6,671 bases of DNA from JBFXJF01 sp050175155 (GCA_050175155.1 JBFXJF010000058.1:1-6671); one strand, 5' to 3'. Numbered from the stretch's first letter, positions 1-4,750 are shown. The notes: a model not told the origin generated them from the letters alone. Program-made: numbers and translations.

Positions 1-570
1 GAAGGAAGCCATGAAGGTATATTTCTTATTACAGAGCTGCTTAATCAATATAAAATTAATTATCATAATATGATTGAAGCAATAGATAAAACAATATGTT
101 ATTTGGAAAATGCACCATATACTAAAAATTTATTATTTAAAATGTCAATCAGACTAAAAGAAAGTACAAATAAAGAGTTAGAAGATATTATTAACGATTT
201 TGTTTATGCCTTAAATACAAATTGGGCAATTATGTTATCTAATGCTATTTATCTTTCTATTGAAAACGGAACAAATGTAACAACTGCTTTACAAGATATT
301 ATTGACGATTTAAAGATGGTAAAAAAATCTTTTGAAGAAAACAAAAGAATAAATATAGAAGGTTTTAGTATTCTTAAATATTTATCTCCCGGGTTGTTTA
401 TACTAACTATTTATTTTGCGATTGAATATATGGATTTTACGCTAGATAAATATATACATTATCAATTTAACACTTCAACAGGGCTTAAATATTTTACTAT
501 AATATGCGTTTTATCTTTTTTAAATGTGGCTATATCCGTTTACTTTAAAAAGAAAAAATTTGATTTGTAA
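1..570 (+). CDS. TadB-like type II secretion F-domain membrane protein (5' end outside window)
   Basis: The frame is open from base 1 and stops at 568-570, leaving 189 residues of a protein whose N-terminus lies upstream. The internal Met at 70 has no ribosome site, and the residues before it continue the fold, so it is not the start. The visible part looks like the cytoplasmic T2SSF helical domain (about residues 1-118): a helix-rich stretch with a central gap, then SIENGTNVTTALQDI, which matches the 'E.G.di..AL..l' pattern of TadB proteins. Two membrane helices follow (about 126-142 and 161-181) and then a lysine-rich tail, KKKKFDL. By family, it would sit in the cytoplasmic membrane and, with the TadC-like product next door and a TadA/CpaF ATPase not in view, form the assembly platform of a Flp/Tad-type pilus. 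It is the first gene of the operon seen here. The family call is from memory of the motif pattern, not from a search. Confidence 0.72.
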   Translation, partial: EGSHEGIFLITELLNQYKINYHNMIEAIDKTICYLENAPYTKNLLFKMSIRLKESTNKELEDIINDFVYALNTNWAIMLSNAIYLSIENGTNVTTALQDIIDDLKMVKKSFEENKRINIEGFSILKYLSPGLFILTIYFAIEYMDFTLDKYIHYQFNTSTGLKYFTIICVLSFLNVAISVYFKKKKFDL

Positions 571-574
571 GGTG

Positions 575-1450
575 GTGATTAAAGTAAGTATACTAATTTT
601 TTATTACATTATAATTCTTTTTTTAATAATTTCCGGTGTTAGGCTAATTTATAATAGCTTTTTTTCTAAAAAGCATAGTTCTGTGAGATTTAAAAAATAT
701 ACGGATTTAAATTTTAAAAAAGACATTTTAAATTCCGAATTAACTACAATTTTTAAACAATCAGGTTTAAAGATATCATCTTTACAATATTTTACAATAA
801 GGTATTTACTTATATTTTCTTTAATGATTGATATATTTTTAAAAATTTATAATAAAAACAGTTTTTTAGGTACATTTTTTATTTTAATTTTCTTTTTCTT
901 TATTACTTATCCTAAGGTTTATATTTTTGATACAAACTATCTAACTCCTTTTGGATATTTTCTTAAATTTATTAAAAATCAGCTAAATAACCAAAAGGAT
1001 AATGAATTATATCGGGCTATGACTCAATTAAAAAATCTTGCAATCGCACAAGATGATAAACCATTTTCCTCTATTTTTTTGATTGAAAAAATTATGAAAT
1101 TTTCTAATATTACAAAGCCTGTTTTCATCAAAACTATTAATCTACTAATACTTGGCAAAGATAAAGAAGCTAGAATATATTTTTATGAAGAGATCGGAAC
1201 TGATATGGCCAAAGAATTCAGTAATATTTTAATTAAGTTAGATAAGATAAATCCTGTCGAGTTAATAGATCAAATTATTTCTTATCAAAACCATCTGAAA
1301 GAAGAAAAATTAACTAATAGACTTAAACATCAAGAGAATGTCAGTAACATTATTTATATGCCAATTATTGCTAATGTGTTTGTTATAATATTAAATTTTA
1401 TTATCGTTACTGTCTGGATGGACACAATTAATCAACTTAATATATATTAA
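575..1450 (+). CDS. TadC-like type II secretion F-domain membrane protein
   Basis: This is the second membrane-platform protein of the pilus/secretion cluster, 291 aa from GTG 575. It has an N-terminal membrane helix (about 5-25), two further hydrophobic segments (about 76-91 and 99-116), a cytoplasmic helical domain of about 145 residues, and a last membrane helix (about 262-283). The N-helix, helix pair, cytoplasmic domain and C-helix order fits TadB/TadC proteins. The start is uncertain. ATG 524 would overlap the previous gene by 47 bases and has no ribosome site, so I reject it. The only Shine-Dalgarno-like sequence is AAGGTGGTG at 569-577, directly after the upstream stop. It leaves GTG 575 or ATT 578 as candidates, both closer to it than usual. 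The C-terminal portion (DNA 1258-1366) recurs as a decayed copy at 1586-1695. It is probably translationally linked to the TadB-like gene, with 4 bases between stop and GTG. Confidence 0.7.
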   Translation: MIKVSILIFYYIIILFLIISGVRLIYNSFFSKKHSSVRFKKYTDLNFKKDILNSELTTIFKQSGLKISSLQYFTIRYLLIFSLMIDIFLKIYNKNSFLGTFFILIFFFFITYPKVYIFDTNYLTPFGYFLKFIKNQLNNQKDNELYRAMTQLKNLAIAQDDKPFSSIFLIEKIMKFSNITKPVFIKTINLLILGKDKEARIYFYEEIGTDMAKEFSNILIKLDKINPVELIDQIISYQNHLKEEKLTNRLKHQENVSNIIYMPIIANVFVIILNFIIVTVWMDTINQLNIY

Positions 1451-1464
1451 ACTACTAAATTTTT

Positions 1465-1483
1465 AAAGGAGAGGGTTTTAATA
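1465..1483 (+). promoter_or_regulatory. Ribosome site followed by ATA instead of ATG
   Basis: AAAGGAGAGGGTTTTA precedes ATA AAA CAA TTA ATT. The neighbouring copy at 1703-1721 reads AAAGGAGAGGATTTTA then ATG AAA CAA TTA ATT. Alignment puts ATA exactly where the sister gene has ATG. There is no in-frame ATG, GTG or TTG upstream with a usable ribosome site. Confidence 0.75.
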
Positions 1484-1594
1484 AAACAATTAATTATTAT
1501 TATTGTAGGAACTATTGTTTTGGGGTTTATTATTATTAATAGTATTAATAGTTTTGTTGTAGGTAATGAAGACATAATAAACTACTTGAATTAA
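1481..1594 (+). pseudogene. Micropilin-like copy 1, ATA start and shortened C-terminus, probably decayed
   Basis: Reading from ATA 1481 gives 37 codons and a stop at 1592-1594: (M)KQLIIIIVGTIVLGF, more hydrophobic residues, then GNEDIINYLN. The first 16 or so residues match the two micropilins downstream almost exactly, and GNED corresponds to DNED in copy 2. After that the homology ends and the reading frame runs into the decayed tadC-like fragment in another frame. Its natural tail has therefore been lost. The abnormal start and abnormal end together suggest a dead or dying copy, although the strong ribosome site and unbroken hydrophobic helix leave room for low-level translation from AUA. 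If made, the product would be a single-helix membrane peptide. Confidence 0.6.
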
Positions 1595-1695
1595 TCGAGC
1601 AAATTGTTTCTTACTAAAATCATTTAAAAGAAGAAAAACTGACCACAAGATTGAAACAGCAAGAAAATATAAGCAATATCATTTACATACCGATA
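1586..1695 (+). pseudogene. Decayed fragment of a second tadC-like gene (C-terminal piece)
   Basis: In the frame of base 1588 this reads ELIEQIVSY-stop-NHLKEEKLTT and on to QENISNIIYIPI. It lines up residue by residue with ELIDQIISYQNHLKEEKLTN and QENVSNIIYMPI in the intact gene (DNA 1258-1366). The glutamine codon CAA of the intact gene is TAA here (1615-1617). The final membrane helix is missing: the homology stops at about 1695 and the micropilin leader begins at once. Most differences are synonymous or conservative, so the copy was under protein selection for some time before it broke. There is no start and no ribosome site. Confidence 0.85.
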
Positions 1696-1718
1696 AATTT
1701 TTAAAGGAGAGGATTTTA

Positions 1719-1889
1719 ATGAAACAATTAATTATTATTGTAGGAACTATTATTTTGGGATTTATTGTTATTAATTCTCTAATTCTTGGAGATAACGAAG
1801 ATTCTATGAAATCGCAAGGTGAAAGTATTATGAATTATACTGATAATTATGTAGATTCTAATTTCCCAACTACTCCAACAACACCGTAA
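1719..1889 (+). CDS. Micropilin-like small membrane protein, copy 2 (56 aa)
   Basis: ATG 1719 follows AAAGGAGAGG (1703-1712) at normal spacing. The 56-aa product starts MKQLIIIVGTIILGF, has one hydrophobic helix (about residues 4-24), then a polar acidic segment (GDNEDSMKSQGE) and a Thr/Pro tail ending PTTPTTP. Size, position after tadB/tadC-like genes and the single N-terminal helix resemble Flp-type pilins. There is no recognisable prepilin-peptidase leader, because the hydrophobic helix begins at residue 4. I infer a pilin-like or pilus-accessory subunit in the cytoplasmic membrane. It could instead be an unrelated membrane peptide. It shares its first residues with copies 1 and 3 and with the protein at 2087-2509. 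It is too short for many gene callers, but the repeat conservation argues that it is real. Confidence 0.72.
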   Translation: MKQLIIIVGTIILGFIVINSLILGDNEDSMKSQGESIMNYTDNYVDSNFPTTPTTP

Positions 1890-1895
1890 AATTCT

Positions 1896-2030
1896 ATGAA
1901 ACAATTAATTATTATTGTAGGAACTATTCTTTTAGGTATTTATATTTTTGGTTGGATTCTTGGCGATGGAGATTCTTTAAAAAATCAGTTTAAGTCTATT
2001 TATCAATATCAGGTTGATACTTATAAATAG
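1896..2030 (+). CDS. Micropilin-like small membrane protein, copy 3 (44 aa)
   Basis: ATG 1896 begins MKQLIIIVGTILLGI, the same N-terminus as copy 2, followed by YIFGWILGDGDSLKNQFKSI and a short tail ending VDTYK. One membrane helix spans about residues 4-22; the rest is polar and probably helical. The start lies six bases after the stop of copy 2 and has no Shine-Dalgarno sequence of its own, so translation is probably coupled to copy 2. The tail differs completely from copy 2 while the helix is nearly identical, meaning the membrane segment is the conserved functional part. The role is inferred as for copy 2, a pilin-like subunit. It is followed by a GC-rich hairpin that may end part of the transcripts. 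Confidence 0.7.
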   Translation: MKQLIIIVGTILLGIYIFGWILGDGDSLKNQFKSIYQYQVDTYK

Positions 2031-2045
2031 AAACCTCCTTATCTT

Positions 2046-2080
2046 AGAAGCTCCCTCTCACCGGGGGAGCCTCTTTATTA
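2046..2080 (+). terminator. Hairpin between micropilins and larger pilin-like genes, possible attenuator
   Basis: GCTCCC (2050-2055) pairs with GGGAGC (2065-2070), with three further pairs outside one mismatch (AGA with TCT). The tail CTCTTTATTA is T-rich but not a pure T run. It sits between the stop at 2030 and the next ribosome site at 2083. It could end part of the transcripts, or protect the 3' end of the upstream mRNA, so that micropilins are made in excess over the genes below. Confidence 0.5.
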
Positions 2081-2082
2081 AA

Positions 2083-2098
2083 AAGGGTGATTATTATA
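2083..2098 (+). promoter_or_regulatory. Ribosome site that points to an ATA start at 2096
   Basis: AAGGGTGA lies at 2083-2090. The only canonical in-frame start, GTG 2087, is inside this site and could not use it. Five bases downstream is ATA 2096, followed by AAA CAG TTA ATT, the same KQLI start as the micropilins. ATT 2093 is a second possibility. Confidence 0.6.
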
Positions 2099-2509
2099 AA
2101 ACAGTTAATTGTCTTAGCAGCAGTGGTAATTCTTTTATTATCTTTTCCTTTACAATACGCACTTGATAATTATAACCATAATAATATAATGGCTTTTTAC
2201 CATTATGTTAATAATGCAAAAGAACAGGCAAAGCAACAAGGTTATTTTACTGATTCGATAGTTGATGAGCTTAAATTTAATTTAAGTCAACAATTTGATA
2301 TAAGCGAAGCTGAATTAATTATTGATGTAACAGAAACACCTAAATATAGAAAAAACGCTTTCGATGAAACAGAATTAATACATTATCGTATTGGTGTACC
2401 AATTAATAAAGTTGTAGCTGTTAATAAATTGTGGGGAATATCCGATGCCGATAATTCAGGTTATATAATTATTGATGAATACGCTTCAAGTGAGTTGATC
2501 ATGCCGTGA
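2087..2509 (+). CDS. Single-helix pilin-like / TadE-like protein, function unknown
   Basis: Coordinates use GTG 2087, the only canonical start. The likely true start is ATA 2096, which gives (M)KQLIVLAAVVILLLSF, matching the KQLI beginning of the micropilins. A membrane helix covers about residues 5-22. The remainder is outside the membrane: a helical, charged stretch (NNAKEQAKQQGYFTDSIVDELK, about 42-63), then a mixed strand/helix domain with DVTETPKYRKNAFDE and a C-terminal region rich in Ile, Asp and Glu. I know similar proteins as conserved hypotheticals next to tadB/tadC-like genes in Clostridia; their function is not established. A single N-terminal helix feeding a small extracellular domain fits a minor pilin or pseudopilin. 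No prepilin-type cleavage motif is visible. Its stop overlaps the next start by four bases (GTGA, 2506-2509), so the two are coupled. Confidence 0.7.
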   Translation: MIIIKQLIVLAAVVILLLSFPLQYALDNYNHNNIMAFYHYVNNAKEQAKQQGYFTDSIVDELKFNLSQQFDISEAELIIDVTETPKYRKNAFDETELIHYRIGVPINKVVAVNKLWGISDADNSGYIIIDEYASSELIMP

Positions 2510-2994
2510 AATCACTTATTGTCGGTGTAGCTTTAATTCTCTTATATACAATTTTTATTATTTATCAAGATGATTCAAACACCTATCAAAGGGAATTGGA
2601 AAGACTTAAACAAGTTGCTGATGAATGTGCCAGTTCCGGAGCTTTATATTTTTATGAGAATCAATATTCTGAAGGTTATAAGGTTATTAATCAAACGGAA
2701 ACAATTAATGCAATAGAATATATTTTAAAATATAATTTAAAGCTTGATGATAATTTTAATCCTCTTTCTATTTCATATTGGAAAGAACATATAACTTATA
2801 ACGCTTATTTTTTTGATGATAGCAATACTTCTTTTCCGTTCTTATATACTGATCCATACACCGGCGGTCAAAAACTTATTACAGAGCCATCTGTAGTAGT
2901 AATTATAAATGCAGGATATGGTGACTTTAGACTTTCTTTTTTAGATTTAAATGATTCTATAAGAAGTTCGTCTTATGAATATTATACAAGATAG
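2506..2994 (+). CDS. Single-helix TadE-like pilin-associated protein, function unknown
   Basis: The start GTG 2506 overlaps the upstream stop as GTGA. There is no strong ribosome site, so translational coupling is likely. The 162-aa product begins MKSLIVGVALILLYTIFIIY (membrane helix about 4-20), and MKSLI echoes the MKQLI of its neighbours. Next is a helix with LERLKQVADECASSGALYFY (about 31-50), whose 'ADxxAxxGA' pattern recalls TadE/TadG pseudopilins. A helical segment follows (YKVINQTETINAIEYILK) and then a beta-rich domain with FFDDSNTSFPFLYTDPYTGG (102-121) and a hydrophobic strand VVVII. It is probably anchored in the membrane with the bulk outside, as a minor pilus subunit. One cysteine (41) is present. 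The C-terminus (SSSYEYYTR) is polar. The family role is inferred from position and architecture. Confidence 0.7.
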   Translation: MKSLIVGVALILLYTIFIIYQDDSNTYQRELERLKQVADECASSGALYFYENQYSEGYKVINQTETINAIEYILKYNLKLDDNFNPLSISYWKEHITYNAYFFDDSNTSFPFLYTDPYTGGQKLITEPSVVVIINAGYGDFRLSFLDLNDSIRSSSYEYYTR

Positions 2995-3006
2995 GAGAGT
3001 GTTTTA
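2992..3006 (+). promoter_or_regulatory. Ribosome site of the conserved GGAGAG..TTTTA type
   Basis: TAGGAGAGTGTTTTA stands directly before ATG 3007 and overlaps the TAG stop of the previous gene. The same leader shape, GGAGAG, two bases, then TTTTA, precedes the genes at 1481, 1719 and 5804. This suggests a genome-specific translation leader or shared ancestry of these 5' ends. Confidence 0.6.
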
Positions 3007-3171
3007 ATGGGTAGAAAAAGACTACCACCTGAATTAAGAAGAGAAAATGTAACAATAAGATTACCACAGTATATTATTGACGATATAAATAAAATTAATA
3101 ACAGTATTAATGATTACATTGAAAAACTAATTATTAAAGATCTTAAAGAAAAAAGCGATTTTAAAGAATAA
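3007..3171 (+). CDS. Ribbon-helix-helix DNA-binding protein (54 aa)
   Basis: ATG 3007 has a good ribosome site (GGAGAG, 2994-2999). The 54-aa product is basic at the start (MGRKRLPPELRRE). It then shows the ribbon-helix-helix pattern: a strand NVTIRLPQYI (about 14-23), helix A DDINKIN (about 25-31), a turn NSIN (32-35) and helix B DYIEKLIIKDLKEK (about 36-49). In the CopG/Arc family, two such chains form an intertwined dimer whose paired strands enter the DNA major groove. No toxin partner follows, since the next feature is a mobile element. That makes a local transcription regulator more likely than an antitoxin, although the insertion may have separated it from a partner. Being 12 bases after the pilin-like gene, it may be co-transcribed with and control the pilus operon. 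Target unknown. Confidence 0.75.
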   Translation: MGRKRLPPELRRENVTIRLPQYIIDDINKINNSINDYIEKLIIKDLKEKSDFKE

Positions 3172-3202
3172 CATGCTTTCCATTCAAAATAAAGTATTAT
3201 TT

Positions 3203-3242
3203 CTTTCAGTAATATGGTATAATCATATTATATTACTGAAAG
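3203..3242 (+). repeat. 13-bp perfect inverted repeat upstream of tnpB, likely left-end hairpin
   Basis: CTTTCAGTAATAT (3203-3215) is the exact reverse complement of ATATTACTGAAAG (3230-3242), with a 14-base loop. The right arm ends inside the AGGAGG ribosome site (3241-3246). The loop contains the TATAAT of the probable tnpB promoter. It could serve as the ssDNA hairpin recognised by a Y1 transposase, as an operator, or as an RNA structure limiting tnpB translation. Confidence 0.85.
3215..3223 (+). promoter_or_regulatory. Extended -10 promoter for tnpB
   Basis: TGGTATAAT is a perfect -10 hexamer (3218-3223) with the extended TG-N element. The -35 region (about 3195-3200, TATTAT) is poor, which extended -10 promoters tolerate. 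Transcription would start near 3230, inside the right arm of the hairpin, leaving a short leader with the ribosome site. Confidence 0.6.
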
Positions 3243-3257
3243 GAGGTGTTTATCATA
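3241..3257 (+). promoter_or_regulatory. Perfect AGGAGG ribosome site pointing to ATA 3255 as tnpB start
   Basis: AGGAGG (3241-3246) stands eight bases before ATA 3255. The only canonical in-frame start, GTG 3246, overlaps the site itself and cannot use it. From ATA the protein begins (M)ETVVTAKVKLLPT, where TnpB proteins normally begin. Confidence 0.65.
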
Positions 3258-4475
3258 GAAACGGTTGTTACAGCTAAAGTGAAGTTACTGCCAACACCGG
3301 AGCAGTGTCTTTTGTTAGACGACACATTGGATGCTATTAGAGCCGGGCTTAATCATGCAAGCAAAGTAGCTTTCGAAAACAACTATTTATCTGCTTTTAA
3401 AAAGCTACAGGCTCTTGTTTATAGCGACTTAAGAGCCATATATGGCTTAAAATCACAAATGGCTTGCAATGTTTGCTCTATTGTTGCAGGCTCTTATGCA
3501 TCAATGAAGTCTAATAATGAAAGGGCTTTAGCCATATATAAAAAACCAAAGCTCCAATACTCATACAATCGTGATTATTCTTTCTTAAAAGCCGGGCTTG
3601 TGAGTATTGGTACAACAAAGGATAGAATAAAACTGCCATTTGTAAAGACGGGGTTGGAACATTATTTTGACGGTTCTTGGGAATACGGTACTGCAACTCT
3701 TGTTAAAAAGAAGGGCAAGTATTATCTTCATGTATCTGTCAAAAAGGAGCTTGAAATTTGTTCTGACGCTGACATTAAAAATGTCGTTGGTGCTGATGTT
3801 GGCATGAATTACTTAATCACAGCCATCAACGGTGACGACAAAATGCTTTTTATCGGCGGCAGACACATCAAGAGCAAAAAAGCACAATTTCAGCGTGTCA
3901 GAAAGTCTTTACAAATGCGACAAACACCGTCTTCCCGTAAACGATTAAGACTGATTGGCAATCGAGAAAACCGTTGGCAACAGGACATTAACCATAAAGT
4001 TGCAAAGGCACTCGTTGAGTTTGCAGGGAAAGACAGTCTTATCGTTTTAGAAGACCTGAAGGGTATTCGCATGTCTACAGAGCGAGTAAAACGCAAAGAC
4101 AGATATTATGCCGTTTCTTGGGGTTATTTTGACTTAAGAAACAAGATTGAGTATAAAGCTAAACAAAACGGCATACAAACCATCGCTGTAGACCCTAAAT
4201 ATACAAGTCAGAAATGCCCCAAATGCGGTCATACAGAAAAAGCAAATCGCAACAAGAAACTGCATACATTCGCTTGTAAGTCTTGCGGTTATACTTCTAA
4301 CGATGACCGAATTGGAGCAATAAACTTAAGGCAATCGGGAATAGAGTTCCGTCATGCCGTTTCTACACAGGCAAGCTCCTGTGTGGAACAGGGTGCGTCA
4401 GCCACCCTACGATGTAACAATACGCAATTGCGACAAAAGGTAGGAGGCATTTATGCCGCTCGCACTACCGATTAG
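3246..4475 (+). CDS. tnpB: TnpB, RNA-guided RuvC nuclease of IS200/IS605 element
   Basis: TnpB proteins are RNA-guided DNA nucleases, ancestors of Cas12, that cut next to a short TAM using an omega RNA from the element's right end. The 409-aa frame is full length for the family. Numbering from GTG 3246: the N-terminal helical/beta-barrel part has VTAKVKLLPTPEQ (8-20). RuvC-I is VVGADVGMNYLI with catalytic D184, RuvC-II is LIVLEDLKGI with E269, and RuvC-III is NDDRIGAINL with D354. The zinc finger is CPKCG (C324, C327) and CKSCG (C344, C347). All catalytic and zinc residues are present, so the nuclease looks functional. The likely start is ATA 3255, giving (M)ETVV. GC-richer codon use than the flanks fits lateral arrival. 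The last 100 or so bases of the gene overlap the predicted omega RNA. Confidence 0.93.
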   Translation: MFIIETVVTAKVKLLPTPEQCLLLDDTLDAIRAGLNHASKVAFENNYLSAFKKLQALVYSDLRAIYGLKSQMACNVCSIVAGSYASMKSNNERALAIYKKPKLQYSYNRDYSFLKAGLVSIGTTKDRIKLPFVKTGLEHYFDGSWEYGTATLVKKKGKYYLHVSVKKELEICSDADIKNVVGADVGMNYLITAINGDDKMLFIGGRHIKSKKAQFQRVRKSLQMRQTPSSRKRLRLIGNRENRWQQDINHKVAKALVEFAGKDSLIVLEDLKGIRMSTERVKRKDRYYAVSWGYFDLRNKIEYKAKQNGIQTIAVDPKYTSQKCPKCGHTEKANRNKKLHTFACKSCGYTSNDDRIGAINLRQSGIEFRHAVSTQASSCVEQGASATLRCNNTQLRQKVGGIYAARTTD

Positions 4476-4513
4476 TTACAAGCTCCCACTTCTATAAGTG
4501 GTGAGTAGTTGAC
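4365..4513 (+). ncRNA. Predicted omega RNA (TnpB guide scaffold) at the element's right end
   Basis: In this superfamily the guide RNA comes from the 3' end of tnpB through the right end. Here the region holds consecutive stems: ACACAGG/CCTGTGT (4365-4371/4378-4384), AGGGTG/CACCCT (4390-4395/4403-4408), and CCACTT/AAGTGG (4486-4491/4496-4501), the last extended by CTC/GAG across one bulge. It ends with GTAGTTGAC at 4513. The following bases, from 4514 (GTAAGTTTTCCACACA), would be the guide. The 5' limit is approximate; existence is inferred from family biology plus the visible stems. Confidence 0.6.
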
Positions 4514-4553
4514 GTAAGTTTTCCACACATATTCTATCAAATATTTGTTCGGG

Positions 4554-4592
4554 TCCTGGTGTTCAGTCTATTTTTTAGACTGTAATTCAGGA
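4554..4592. repeat. Nested hairpin with T loop
   Basis: Inner stem CAGTCTA/TAGACTG (4564-4570/4576-4582) closes a five-T loop. Outer stem TCCTG/CAGGA (4554-4558/4588-4592) is separated from it by a symmetric five-base internal loop. No T run follows on plus, so it is not a standard terminator. Confidence 0.75.
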
Positions 4593-4612
4593 AGAAGTAA
4601 TAATATTTTATC

Positions 4613-4636
4613 TAAGCCCTTTTGAAAAAGGGCTTA
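4613..4636. repeat. 10-bp perfect hairpin, weak terminator candidate
   Basis: TAAGCCCTTT (4613-4622) pairs with AAAGGGCTTA (4627-4636) around the loop TGAA. On the plus strand the tail is ACCCTAAAACTTTT, T-rich only after a delay. It may stop transcripts leaving tnpB, but neither strand gives a classic U tract. Confidence 0.65.
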
Positions 4637-4697
4637 ACCCTAAAACTTTTAACTATGGGCTTTCCCCCCAAACCCCCCACCTCGTCGGTTAGGCAGA

Positions 4698-4721
4698 GGA
4701 AGGTAGCACCTGCTACCTTCC
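4698..4721. repeat. GC-rich hairpin GGAAGGTAG/CTACCTTCC
   Basis: GGAAGGTAG (4698-4706) pairs with CTACCTTCC (4713-4721), and C4707 with G4712 can extend it. The plus-strand tail TTGTCAAG is not T-rich, so it is unlikely to be a simple intrinsic terminator. Confidence 0.7.
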
Positions 4722-4750
4722 TTGTCAAGAGTTTGGCACTTAATTCTTTA

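Larger units (their letters stand above)
1458..1934 (+). repeat. Tandem degenerate repeat: leader plus micropilin start, three copies
   Basis: Three copies of one unit lie here. Copies at 1458-1520 and 1696-1757 share the leader AATTTTTAAAGGAGAGG and the following AAACAATTAATTATTATT with few differences. The third (1896-1934) keeps only the coding part, ATGAAACAATTAATTATT, and lacks the leader and ribosome site. Between copies 1 and 2 is a decayed tail of the tadC-like gene. This implies that a block [tadC-like tail + leader + micropilin] was duplicated and then shortened by deletions. Confidence 0.85.
3188..4513 (+). mobile_element. IS200/IS605-type element carrying only tnpB (IS1341-like)
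   Basis: The element has tnpB, a hairpin on the left (3203-3242) and a hairpin on the right (4483-4505) followed by GTAGTTGAC (4505-4513). The right end is fairly secure, since hairpin plus TTGAC is typical of this superfamily. The left end is a guess: TTCAA at 3183-3187, 15 bases before the hairpin, could be the target/TAM sequence. There is no tnpA, so movement would need a transposase elsewhere. Base composition is richer in G+C than the flanks. No target duplication is expected for this type of element. Confidence 0.75.

Noticed and set aside
70..72. ATG 70 as start of the first gene
   Set aside because: The frame is open to base 1, there is no ribosome site before 70, and the upstream residues continue a helical domain, so the gene is cut by the window edge.
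524..577. ATG 524 as start of the tadC-like gene
   Set aside because: No ribosome site in front of it, and the first 17 residues overlap the end of the previous gene out of frame; the only ribosome-like sequence is at 569-577.
1458..1934. CRISPR-like array
   Set aside because: The repeats are diverged, coding, unequally spaced and separated by a gene fragment; there is no regular repeat-spacer pattern.
3511..3696. Minus-strand open frame of 61 codons
   Set aside because: It lies wholly inside tnpB on the other strand, has no ribosome site and no recognisable protein features; tnpB is certain here.
3890..4096. Minus-strand open frame of 68 codons
   Set aside because: Also antisense to the conserved RuvC part of tnpB, with an Arg/Ser-rich translation typical of a shadow frame.
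4613..4636. Firm intrinsic terminator for tnpB
   Set aside because: The stem is perfect, but no U run follows on either strand, so it is kept only as a hairpin.
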